DNA of 64,000 bases, from the NCBI RefSeq assembly GCF_000703005.1, contig NZ_JNLH01000001.1, positions 1,667,001 to 1,731,000 on the forward strand, given 5' to 3'. The stretch comes from Pseudobutyrivibrio ruminis HUN009 (GTDB lineage: Bacteria > Bacillota > Clostridia > Lachnospirales > Lachnospiraceae). A program made the position numbers and the translations under genes. The notes under the pieces are model-generated. The model did not search any database, was not told the origin of the DNA, and was given only the letters and a program-made list of their open reading frames with translations. This document shows, one piece after another, positions 52,255 to 60,591 of this stretch (position 1 is its first letter; each line of letters opens with the position of its first letter).

Positions 52255-53277
52255 ATGAACAAAAATCTAAAAAGGTGCTTAGAATTCCTTGCGATTGTCG
52301 TAATCACTGGTATTGTTGCAATTTCAAGTCCATTAAATCCTTGGATGAACAATGTCTTTACTCAGGTTCAGGAAGAAATCCTTAGTATTGCGTATTCAGT
52401 AAGAGAAGGATATCTAGCATATGTTGAATTGGACGGTCACTACGGACCGGTTGTATATGAGTTCTTTGGACTTGGTTATTTACCAACAGACACTCACTTA
52501 GTTCAGTTCATAATGGAGACAGCTCTCAATTTTGTGTCTATATTATTCTTATATAAGACAGCAAAGCTTTACACATCGAATATTTTTGCTTGGGTTGCAG
52601 CAGCAGTGGTTGCAATCTTTGAATGGGGAGCACTTACTCATGCTGGTGCAGAAGAAATATTGTTCTTTATTATGTCACTGACTTGTTACCATGTGGCACG
52701 CCAGTTAAAGGTTGGAATGCTTTCACATCACACATATTTACTTGCTATCGATTTGGGATTGGTTCTTTTCCTTCAACCAGGATATGCAATATTCTGGGCA
52801 ATATTGATTGTATTCTTTGCAATCAAATTCAAGGTTGATGGCATTGATGGAAAGGGATACAGAACATTCTGGTTCTCAACAGTTGAGGGTTGGATAACCG
52901 TAGCAGTCCCAATGGGATTATATTTATGGTATTTCAAAAATGGAGCAGCATTTTTGCAGAATGTTGTTGTATATAATTTGAGCAATATTGGTTCATTTGG
53001 CGAAGGACTAAAGGTAGTTCTTGCAACACCTTGGACTATCGCAATTGCGGTACTTGTAATTGCAATTATCATCAAGGTTGTTAAGAATGAAAATGTTGCT
53101 GATTTATGTATTTGGCTTGGAGTAGTAATCTGTGCAATAATAGTAGTAGCACTACAGGGGGAGAATCTTGATTCGTTCAAGGTAGCAGTTAGAGCACTCT
53201 ATATTGTTCCAGTTGCTAGTATCCTTTCACTTTTGGATAAGCCACTTGGACTGAAAATAGAGGAAAGAGATAATTAA
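52255..53277 (+). CDS. Multi-pass membrane protein, GT-C glycosyltransferase-like
   Basis: 340 aa with about nine hydrophobic helices. The region after helix 1 (YLAYVELDGHYGPVVYEFFGLGYLP) resembles the first outside loop of GT-C enzymes of the ArnT/PMT kind, where an acidic residue and a GP-x-x-Y motif occur, and the protein ends with a basic tail. It is shorter than most of that superfamily. It could add sugars to exported proteins from a lipid carrier, or move such lipids; this is inference from shape and from its place between an exported glycoprotein and asp2. Confidence 0.6.
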   Translation: MNKNLKRCLEFLAIVVITGIVAISSPLNPWMNNVFTQVQEEILSIAYSVREGYLAYVELDGHYGPVVYEFFGLGYLPTDTHLVQFIMETALNFVSILFLYKTAKLYTSNIFAWVAAAVVAIFEWGALTHAGAEEILFFIMSLTCYHVARQLKVGMLSHHTYLLAIDLGLVLFLQPGYAIFWAILIVFFAIKFKVDGIDGKGYRTFWFSTVEGWITVAVPMGLYLWYFKNGAAFLQNVVVYNLSNIGSFGEGLKVVLATPWTIAIAVLVIAIIIKVVKNENVADLCIWLGVVICAIIVVALQGENLDSFKVAVRALYIVPVASILSLLDKPLGLKIEERDN

Positions 53278-53286
53278 GATTTATAG

Positions 53287-53318
53287 GCCCAGCTTGTAGT
53301 AATGCTTGCTGGGCTTTA
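53287..53318 (+). terminator. Terminator-like hairpin before asp2
   Basis: GCCCAGC (53287-53293) pairs with GCTGGGC (53308-53314), followed by TTTAAT. The T-run is short, so read-through into asp2 is likely. Confidence 0.5.
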
Positions 53319-53344
53319 ATATTGCACGAAGGGCTTAAATTTTC

Positions 53345-54838
53345 ATGGATAAGATTAGAATTTTACAGATTGGAACAGAAAGTTGGGAAAACAAATATAG
53401 CTATCCTGACAATGTAAAGATTATCTTTGCTGACAATGCAATCGAAAAGAAAAAAGAAATATATGAGATTGTTATGCTTGAAAGAAATCTGGAGGAGGAC
53501 GAGGTTGAGGCAGTTTTACAAATGTCCATGTCATACTGCGTCTTTATTGTTGGAGATTTCAAGCTTAATCGGCCTACCACCAGACTTTTCAATCGAAGAA
53601 TGGGCAAAAATTTGGCGGTGGAGGATATTCAGGATTTTCTGACCAATGAGACAAAGAAGTATTTTCCACATCCATATGGAGAAAAGTTTAAGCCAGAAAA
53701 CGTTGGTATTGCTCAGGGCTTCAAAGGAAGCATCAGATGGAATGGACAGTATGCTGTAGAGTTACAGGGGGATTATGGAAATGAGTTTACCCAGGTAGCT
53801 TTCTGGAAAAACAATATTCCTTTATTAAAGAATCAGGGCCTGGAATTTTGGTTAGAGTATGAAAAGGATGATTCAATCGAAATATCACTGGCTATAACAC
53901 AGTTTGTGCCAGGTTCACTTTCAGAGGTCAGGGATTCATGGATCTTTAGTGAAGAAGAATTAAAAGAACCAGTCCTTATTGAAGGTCGAAATGGTGATGG
54001 ACAGCTGTTTGTATCACTTCGTGCAGCAGGCCAGGGAAAGCTTAACATTATTGCTTTACATGACCGTGTATCTAGATGGGATTTAGGTACATTTATGGTG
54101 GGTGGTAAACGTTATGTCACATCTGAACGAGAGGAGATTTTCTCTTACTTTGATCCAGGAGATTTCAAACCGCCACTTGCAGTTTATTTTTCAGGCTATA
54201 AAACCCAAGAAGGTTTTGAAGGATATTACATGATGCGAAAAATGGGATGCCCATTTTTGCTGATTGCAGAGCAACGTTTTGAAGGCGGTGGCTTTTATAT
54301 GGGAAGCCCAGAATTTGAGTCACTTATGGTAAAGATAATTGACGAGCATTTGAATAAACTGGGATTTTATCCAGATCAGTTGATTCTTTCGGGAATATCT
54401 ATGGGAACAATTGGCTCATTATATTATGGCTGCGACATGAGACCTCATGCTCTTATTTTAGGAAAACCTTTGGCTAGCCTTGGTGATATCGCTGCAAATG
54501 AGACGTTGAAGCGACCAAAAGGATTTCCAACATCACTAGACATTTTAAAGAGATATGGTGGGGGAACAGATAAAGAGGCAATAGATAGGCTTAATGAACG
54601 AGTATGGAATAAGATTAGAAATACAGATTTTGGCCATACTAAGTTTATTGTTTCTTATATGATTGAAGATGATTATGATTCTACTGCTTATAATAAATTG
54701 ATTTCGGAATTGAATTCTGCCGGTGTGCAGGTTTACGGCAAGGGCTTACATGGTAGACATAATGATAATACAGCTGGTATTGGTGCTTGGTTTAAAGGGC
54801 AATATGAGCGTGTTTTGAAGGAGGATTTTGACAGATAA
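53345..54838 (+). CDS. asp2: Accessory Sec system protein Asp2
   Basis: 497 aa. Asp2 is part of the Asp1-3 complex that delivers serine-rich glycoproteins to SecA2/SecY2, and in streptococci it also O-acetylates their GlcNAc. The N-terminal half (1-270) is beta-rich. The C-terminal half is an alpha/beta-hydrolase fold with the nucleophile serine near residue 352 (LSGISMGTIG), an acidic candidate in EDDYDST and a histidine near 470 (GLHGRHND). All three catalytic positions thus seem kept. In the usual order asp2 follows asp1; here it is placed before a third substrate gene, about 3.7 kb upstream of asp1. Confidence 0.88.
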   Translation: MDKIRILQIGTESWENKYSYPDNVKIIFADNAIEKKKEIYEIVMLERNLEEDEVEAVLQMSMSYCVFIVGDFKLNRPTTRLFNRRMGKNLAVEDIQDFLTNETKKYFPHPYGEKFKPENVGIAQGFKGSIRWNGQYAVELQGDYGNEFTQVAFWKNNIPLLKNQGLEFWLEYEKDDSIEISLAITQFVPGSLSEVRDSWIFSEEELKEPVLIEGRNGDGQLFVSLRAAGQGKLNIIALHDRVSRWDLGTFMVGGKRYVTSEREEIFSYFDPGDFKPPLAVYFSGYKTQEGFEGYYMMRKMGCPFLLIAEQRFEGGGFYMGSPEFESLMVKIIDEHLNKLGFYPDQLILSGISMGTIGSLYYGCDMRPHALILGKPLASLGDIAANETLKRPKGFPTSLDILKRYGGGTDKEAIDRLNERVWNKIRNTDFGHTKFIVSYMIEDDYDSTAYNKLISELNSAGVQVYGKGLHGRHNDNTAGIGAWFKGQYERVLKEDFDR

Positions 54839-54865
54839 TTCTTGCAATTTAAGCATTCTGTGAAT

Positions 54866-54923
54866 TGGCAAAAAGTAAGGAAAAATGGCAATAACTGACA
54901 GCGGGGAGCAAAAAAAGTTCACA
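54866..54923 (+). promoter_or_regulatory. Paired half-site operator 5 and conserved downstream box
   Basis: TGGCA at 54866-54870 and 54886-54890, 20 bases apart, then GTTCACAATTT from 54917, 31 bases after the second half-site begins, as in operator 4. A possible -10 TATACA lies near 54940. It precedes the long transcript of the third adhesin and the accessory Sec genes. Confidence 0.65.
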
Positions 54924-54983
54924 ATTTACCGATAAACTATATACAAATAAGAAGAAGGGATTTGTGAAAGAGAGGATTGAAAA

Positions 54984-57218
54984 ATGGGTGAAAAGAAAGT
55001 AAGAAGTTTATTAAAAGGAGTAGCCATTACAGGTGCTTCAGTAGGTGGAGCAGCTTTACTTGGCGATGCCGATTTAGTATATGCTATGGAAGAAGCAGCA
55101 GGTGAGATAGTTGTAGATACTACGCCAGCACCAGCAGCAGTAGAAGTTACAGCACCGGCACCAGCAGCAGTAGAAGTTGCAGCACCGGCACCAGCAGCAG
55201 TAGAAGTTGCAGCGCCAGCACCAGCAGCGGAAGTTGCAGCACCAGCACCAGCAGCGGAAGTTGCAGCACCAGCTCCAGCGGTAGAAACTCCAGCGCCAGT
55301 AGCAGAGACACCTACTACACCAGTAGAAGAAGTGCCATCTACTCCAGTAGCAGAAACACCTGCAACTCCAGTAGAGGAAGCTCCAGTTGAGACACCAGCA
55401 GCTCCAGCTGTGGAGGCTCCAGTTGAGACACCAGCTACTCCAGCAGAAGAAACTCCTGCGGCTCTAGCCGAGGATACAAATGACGATGTATTCACTATTC
55501 TTAGAGGGGCTTATAGAGATGAATCAATTGATGAGAATGAGTTAGCTGAAAACAAGGTTGAGCTTAAAGCTATGAGAAAGGCAGCTCCTCTTGCAACTGA
55601 ATTAACAAACGATACAGAAACTGATGCTAGCCTTTCTGATACAGCAGAGGCAGCTACCGTATATACGGAGGAACAGATTTCTGAGTCAGGAGTATCACTT
55701 TCTACAGTTGAAAGTGAATTATCATCTACATCTGAGCAACTTTCTACTTCAGCATCAGAGGCTGAATCTGAGTATGAAAGCTATTCAGAGACAATGACTA
55801 CAACATCAGAGGATTATGCATCTAAGAACTACAACATTGCAAAGCTTGATAAATTAGAGCAAGATGTTAAAGCTGCTCAGGCGATTGAAACAGCAAAGAG
55901 AGAAGCATTAGCTGATAAGAACAAGAGTTTAGATACTGATTATTTTGAACACGCTTGCAGACCTCTTGCAATTACAATGATTAAATATAACCTTGTAATT
56001 GACGGAAAAGCTGATCCTAATTATATTGATAGCGCACAGATTAAATATTACACACCGGATGGATATGATAAAAAGCATTTCTGTACAATTTATTTAGGAA
56101 CTGATGGACAGGTTCATGAGGAATATTATGATTACGTAACAGCTAATGCTAGAGGTGAAAGTCTCTTTAAATGGTCTGAACTTTCTGAAGAAGATGTTGC
56201 CGCAGGTATTACAATTCCAAGAAATATTTCTATAGAGAATTATTCTCCTTATGTTTCAGGAATCAATATTGTTGAGAAGTTTTTACAAGACAATGGCATA
56301 AGAAATGGCGGCAACCCGTTTTCATATACATTTAAATGTGATGACGGCACAGAAAAGACATTCAAAATTACAAGACAGAGCTATTCTATGGTGGCAGATG
56401 AAAACGGCCATTACAAAGGCAAAGATTACTATGGCTACGCATTCATGAACAGCCAGATGGATGAGCGTTCTGAATTAGCATCAGAGATGTTATCTTTATC
56501 AGCAGCAATTGCATCTACTGGTTCACAGGTTGAGGGATACCAGTCAATGGTAGACGAGTATGTAGCTCGTTCTAATGAGCTTGATAGTGCATGGTCACAG
56601 TATGCTGCTAACAGCACAAAGACTGCAGAAAGTCTTTCTAACAGCACAAGCACATCTGAGAGCGCAGCAAGCACAGCCGCAAGCCAGCAGGCATCTACAG
56701 AAGCTAGTGAGTTAGCATCTAATCAGGCAAGTGAGCAGGCTTCAACAGCAGCAAGCGAGGAAGCTTCTACTGCAGCTAGCACAAGCGCATCAGCAAGTGA
56801 GTCAGCAGCAGTTGCAGCAACAGTATCTGCTCCTGTAGCATCTGCATCTACAGCAGCACCAGCAGCTTCTGCACAGACAGTTATGCCAGCAGCAGGTGCT
56901 ATTGCAAACCAGGCAATCACACCTATCGATGATGCAAGAGTTCCACTTGGTGTTGTAAATGACGACGCAGTTGGTGGCGAAGAAGTGACAGGTGGCCGTG
57001 AGTTAATCGTTGAAGGTCGTACAATCGAGGCTGCAAATGAGGCAGAAACTGAAGTAACAGAAATCGCAGATGATGATGTTGCTAAGGGCATTACAGTCAC
57101 AGAAGATGAAAGCCTTGCAAGAAAAGGTTTCTGGTGGTGGATTATCGCATTGATTACTGGAAAGGTGACATACGATAAGGTTAAAAAAGAAAAGGAAAAA
57201 GAGAAAGAAAATAACTAA
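54984..57218 (+). CDS. Ser/Ala/Pro-rich adhesin, third accessory Sec substrate candidate
   Basis: 744 aa. The signal region MGEKKVRSLLKGVAITGASV continues with GGAALLGDADLVYA, nearly identical to that of the 44547-49868 adhesin. Residues 40-165 are APAPAAVEV and TPA/VEE repeats. A Ser-rich linker (about 205-275) and coiled segment lead to a domain at about 290-490 (YYDYVTANARGESL, SPYVSGINIVEKF) related to the adhesin domain (FDYVTVDDNG, PYVVGGIMVVQK). A short Ser/Ala stretch (about 550-620) follows. It ends DDARVPLGVV, IADDDVAKG, GFWWWIIALITGKV and a Lys/Glu tail. No LPXTG. Confidence 0.82.
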   Translation: MGEKKVRSLLKGVAITGASVGGAALLGDADLVYAMEEAAGEIVVDTTPAPAAVEVTAPAPAAVEVAAPAPAAVEVAAPAPAAEVAAPAPAAEVAAPAPAVETPAPVAETPTTPVEEVPSTPVAETPATPVEEAPVETPAAPAVEAPVETPATPAEETPAALAEDTNDDVFTILRGAYRDESIDENELAENKVELKAMRKAAPLATELTNDTETDASLSDTAEAATVYTEEQISESGVSLSTVESELSSTSEQLSTSASEAESEYESYSETMTTTSEDYASKNYNIAKLDKLEQDVKAAQAIETAKREALADKNKSLDTDYFEHACRPLAITMIKYNLVIDGKADPNYIDSAQIKYYTPDGYDKKHFCTIYLGTDGQVHEEYYDYVTANARGESLFKWSELSEEDVAAGITIPRNISIENYSPYVSGINIVEKFLQDNGIRNGGNPFSYTFKCDDGTEKTFKITRQSYSMVADENGHYKGKDYYGYAFMNSQMDERSELASEMLSLSAAIASTGSQVEGYQSMVDEYVARSNELDSAWSQYAANSTKTAESLSNSTSTSESAASTAASQQASTEASELASNQASEQASTAASEEASTAASTSASASESAAVAATVSAPVASASTAAPAASAQTVMPAAGAIANQAITPIDDARVPLGVVNDDAVGGEEVTGGRELIVEGRTIEAANEAETEVTEIADDDVAKGITVTEDESLARKGFWWWIIALITGKVTYDKVKKEKEKEKENN

Positions 57219-57237
57219 GACACTTTTCTAATAGTTG

Positions 57238-57268
57238 GAGGCAACCGAAAGGTTGCCTCTATTTTTTC
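57238..57268 (+). terminator. Terminator after the third adhesin
   Basis: GAGGCAACC (57238-57246) and GGTTGCCTC (57251-57259) pair perfectly around GAAA, followed by TATTTTTT. The downstream secY2 gene must be read by read-through or from its own weak promoter (CATAAT near 57296). Confidence 0.88.
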
Positions 57269-57318
57269 TACTTTTAGTGTAGTAAAATAAAAGTGCATAA
57301 TGGGGGGAGGATAATCAG

Positions 57319-58524
57319 TTGAGACAAAAATTTTTTCCCAAAACACTTATTCAAAAATTAATATTTACCTTCATAATTATGGGAGTTTATCTTGTTGGTA
57401 GGGAGCTTCCTTTATATGGAGTTGATTTAGATGCTTATAAAGCATTCCAGAACACTTCTGGAGATCTTATTATGGAAACAATTGGAGGAGATAGATACAA
57501 AACCAGTCTGCTGGCACTTGGTATTTCTCCTTTCATGTTTTCTATGCTCTTTGTGCAGGTGATAGTTGCAATAAAGCATGCTGATTCGAAGGCTCATACT
57601 TCACCTAAAAAAATAACTAGGGCAACTCTTATTTTGATGTTTGTGTGGGCAAGCATACAAGCATATCTCACCGTTAATTCCACTATTTATATTTATGATG
57701 ATGGTTGGTCACTAATAATTGCAAAAATCGTATCTGGCTGTCAGATGGTCACTGGAGCCTTTGTTATTTTATGGCTTGCTACGCGTAATGGTAAATACGG
57801 TATAGGTGGTCAAACGGTTCTAATCTATGTAAATATCCTGGATAGCGTGGTTAACACAGTTAAGAATTCAGAACTGTGGGAAATGCACGTAATCGGTGGA
57901 ATAGGATTTTTAGCATTAATTTTCACTATTATTTTTGAAAACAGCGAATACAGAATTCCTATGCAGAGAATTTCTATTCACAATATTTATTCAGATAAAA
58001 ACTATATCCCTATCAAGCTAAATCCAATTGGAATGATGCCTGTAATGTTTTCTACAGCATTTTTTATGCTGCCAGTATATGTTTCGATGGGACTTAGTAT
58101 GCTTTTCCCAAATGACAGAAATTTACAGTGGGTATATGAAAATATGGATACAGCTCATCCCCTGGGAATTGTCGTATATACGATAGTGCTATACGTAATT
58201 ACGATAGTTTTCTCATTTGTATTTATAAGTCCTAAGAACCTTGCTGAATCACTACAAAAGGCTGGGGATAGTATCACTGGTCTTAGATCTGGAAGATACA
58301 CTCGCAGGTTTATTTCAATTAAAGTATTTTGGATAGCATTTTTCTCTGCAATGTTTATGGGATTTTTTATCATAGTTCCACTTGTTCTTCATCTGAGAGG
58401 CTATGTGGAATCAACAGTTATCAGTTTGCCATCAATTTTGATTGCCATGGCAAGTATCAACTGCAATTTATATCGAGAGCTTAGGGCGGTAAGAGATTAC
58501 GATGCTTATGTGCCTTTCCTATAA
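57319..58524 (+). CDS. secY2: Accessory Sec translocase channel SecY2
   Basis: 401 aa with about ten membrane helices and no obvious large loops. SecY-like features include LIFTFIIMGVYLVGRELPLYGVD (helix 1), SPFMFSMLFVQVI (helix 2), and a C-terminal arrangement close to SecY. It is short relative to the housekeeping SecY (about 430), as SecY2 proteins are. The context (asp1, asp3, secA2, gtfA) supports the call. Start is TTG 57319 preceded by a very strong GGGGGGAGG ribosome site. Confidence 0.9.
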   Translation: MRQKFFPKTLIQKLIFTFIIMGVYLVGRELPLYGVDLDAYKAFQNTSGDLIMETIGGDRYKTSLLALGISPFMFSMLFVQVIVAIKHADSKAHTSPKKITRATLILMFVWASIQAYLTVNSTIYIYDDGWSLIIAKIVSGCQMVTGAFVILWLATRNGKYGIGGQTVLIYVNILDSVVNTVKNSELWEMHVIGGIGFLALIFTIIFENSEYRIPMQRISIHNIYSDKNYIPIKLNPIGMMPVMFSTAFFMLPVYVSMGLSMLFPNDRNLQWVYENMDTAHPLGIVVYTIVLYVITIVFSFVFISPKNLAESLQKAGDSITGLRSGRYTRRFISIKVFWIAFFSAMFMGFFIIVPLVLHLRGYVESTVISLPSILIAMASINCNLYRELRAVRDYDAYVPFL

Positions 58525-58536
58525 GAGGTAATAGAT

Positions 58537-60147
58537 ATGCTTTATTTTATTCCAGCGTGGTATCAACAGAATGAGTGGAGAGAGTCCGAACAGAGTTGGC
58601 ATACACGAAGAATGCATACAGAGTTTGATGACACGGTAAAACAGGTACAGATGTTTTATCGCAGTGGTATGCGAGATTTTAAAATTCTTCTATTAAGCCA
58701 TGCTCCAAACTTCAGACATTTCCTACATCGCCAGGGAGTTTTTCATGCTCCATACTGGTCTTGTTTTGATGCCATTCAGGAGGTTAAGAAAAGGAAAGCT
58801 GCGGTTTTTTCATTTCATAATTTGGACTGGCCACAGGGAATAGAGTTTGTTTATACGCCATTTGTGGTAGTCGCTTATCTGCATAATACAAAGTATGCCC
58901 AGATAGATTTCGGTGAAGCTGGCAATCCTATTCAGGTAAGTATGTACAAGAAAGAGGTTCTCAGCCGTCGAAATATCTACGACGATAGAGGCTTCGTTTC
59001 ATCTACGGAGGTTTATGACAATGGTCGTATGCTCTATACCGATTATCTGACAGAGGCTGGTGTTACGAAGCTTCGTGTGTATGCAGAAACAGGTGCGGTG
59101 GAAATCAATGCCAGCTGCAACACCTATCTGGTTTTTAAATCTGATAACACAACAGAGACTAGGACTTTCAAAGAGACAATCTACATGAGTCTTACTGATG
59201 TAATCCTGGAAGTGCTTGAAGCACATATTGAGGATGACAATGAAGATGATGTTTTCTGCATTGCTATGCATGAACTGAACTATCAGGCAGCACAGAATCT
59301 CATAGGGAAAAAGAAATGTATTCTATCTTTCTACGGAGATAGATACCGCATAAAGGATCATTTAGATTCCAGACCACTAGTAAAAAGGGCAGGATACATC
59401 ATCACTGATTCTGAGGCAACCACTCGTTATTTGAAGCGAGAGATGGAAGAAGAAATCACTAATATTACGGATATTTCTCCTTACGATTCTAGAATGGATT
59501 TTGGTGTTAGCGAAAAGTTGATGGTTCAAAAGGTGCTTGTGCCTGTAGATGGCTTGCCAGAGGAACGTTTTAGGGAAATGATGATTGCCCTGGCAAAGTA
59601 TTTGCAGATGAATGAGAATGCTGTTATCAGCATATTTACTAGAAATGCTACCTACGATTTGCCTAAAAAGCTTTTAAACAAAATAGCAGATATTCTTGAT
59701 AGCGAAGGTTTTGACAGGCGCATGGTAATTCACGAGGATGAAGATGCAACTGCTGAAAATGAGGAAATGGAAGCTGAGGAGCAGGAAGAAATTCCTATCA
59801 GATTCTTTGTGGAGCAGTGTGTAGATGAGCTATCAGTCAGCAAGTGTATTCGTGAGCAGCGTATCATGATTGATATGCGTCACAATCCTGATTTATTCCT
59901 ACAGATTAACTGTATCAGTTCAGCCATCCCTCAGATAGTCAGACGCGAAACACAGTATATGCAAAACGGATACAATGGATTTGTTTTGACGGAAATAGAC
60001 AGAATACCTTTTGCATTGGATTACTTTTTGGGAAGTCTTTTCAATTGGAATCAGGCAAAGGTGTATTCTTACGATATCGGACAGAAATTTACCACAAAGC
60101 ATCTTCTTGAAAGATGGAAGAATGTAATAGCAGGTTTGGAGAAATAA
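58537..60147 (+). CDS. asp1: Accessory Sec system protein Asp1
   Basis: 536 aa, the usual size. Asp1 has a glycosyltransferase-like GT-B fold without known activity, and binds the serine-rich substrate with Asp2 and Asp3. It begins LYFIPAWYQQNEWRESEQSWH, the characteristic N-terminus, with the domain swap visible as a beta-rich insert (170-240). An acidic insert near residue 405 (EDEDATAENEEMEAEEQEE) is unusual. It lies 12 bases after secY2; its stop directly abuts the asp3 start. Confidence 0.92.
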   Translation: MLYFIPAWYQQNEWRESEQSWHTRRMHTEFDDTVKQVQMFYRSGMRDFKILLLSHAPNFRHFLHRQGVFHAPYWSCFDAIQEVKKRKAAVFSFHNLDWPQGIEFVYTPFVVVAYLHNTKYAQIDFGEAGNPIQVSMYKKEVLSRRNIYDDRGFVSSTEVYDNGRMLYTDYLTEAGVTKLRVYAETGAVEINASCNTYLVFKSDNTTETRTFKETIYMSLTDVILEVLEAHIEDDNEDDVFCIAMHELNYQAAQNLIGKKKCILSFYGDRYRIKDHLDSRPLVKRAGYIITDSEATTRYLKREMEEEITNITDISPYDSRMDFGVSEKLMVQKVLVPVDGLPEERFREMMIALAKYLQMNENAVISIFTRNATYDLPKKLLNKIADILDSEGFDRRMVIHEDEDATAENEEMEAEEQEEIPIRFFVEQCVDELSVSKCIREQRIMIDMRHNPDLFLQINCISSAIPQIVRRETQYMQNGYNGFVLTEIDRIPFALDYFLGSLFNWNQAKVYSYDIGQKFTTKHLLERWKNVIAGLEK

Positions 60148-60591
60148 ATGGAAAAGGCAAGTTGGACAATCTATTGGAATGAATACAGTTCAGATACTTA
60201 TCTATATGGTTCTCAGATAGATTATAAAGCAAGAAATTACGTACATTTTGAAAATGAACTGATGCCACCAGGAACGGTGATAAAGGAGTGGTATTCTCTG
60301 ACCAACTATCAAGCTCAACGTATCGAACCATCACTTCCTATTATTGATGGCGAGAGCCATTATCGCATAAAAATAAACGTGCATACTCCTACTGGAGGTG
60401 GATTTTTGGTGCGCTTGGTATTCCTTGACAGATACGAACGAGAGGCAGGGGATTTTACAGTGAGAGGTACAGAGGCGGAATTTTCATGTCCTTTAAAGAC
60501 ATATAGTTATAGAATGCAGTTGATAAATGCTGGTATGACGGAATTTACATATCATTCAATTACCATTGAAGAGATTGAGGTAGAGCGATAG
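60148..60591 (+). CDS. asp3: Accessory Sec system protein Asp3
   Basis: 147 aa, the expected small size. It opens ASWTIYWNEYSSDTYLYGSQIDYKA with a beta-sandwich pattern (carbohydrate-binding-module like) and HYRIKINVHTPTGGGFLVRLVF. Asp3 bridges Asp1 and Asp2 and binds the Ser-rich region. Start codon directly after the asp1 stop; its own stop overlaps the secA2 GTG start (TAGTG), so the genes are translationally coupled. Confidence 0.9.
   Translation: MEKASWTIYWNEYSSDTYLYGSQIDYKARNYVHFENELMPPGTVIKEWYSLTNYQAQRIEPSLPIIDGESHYRIKINVHTPTGGGFLVRLVFLDRYEREAGDFTVRGTEAEFSCPLKTYSYRMQLINAGMTEFTYHSITIEEIEVER

Noticed and set aside
44547..57218. LPXTG sortase signals in the three large exported proteins
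   Set aside because: Read through to the C-termini: none has LPXTG or a close variant. They end in a Trp-rich helix and basic tail.
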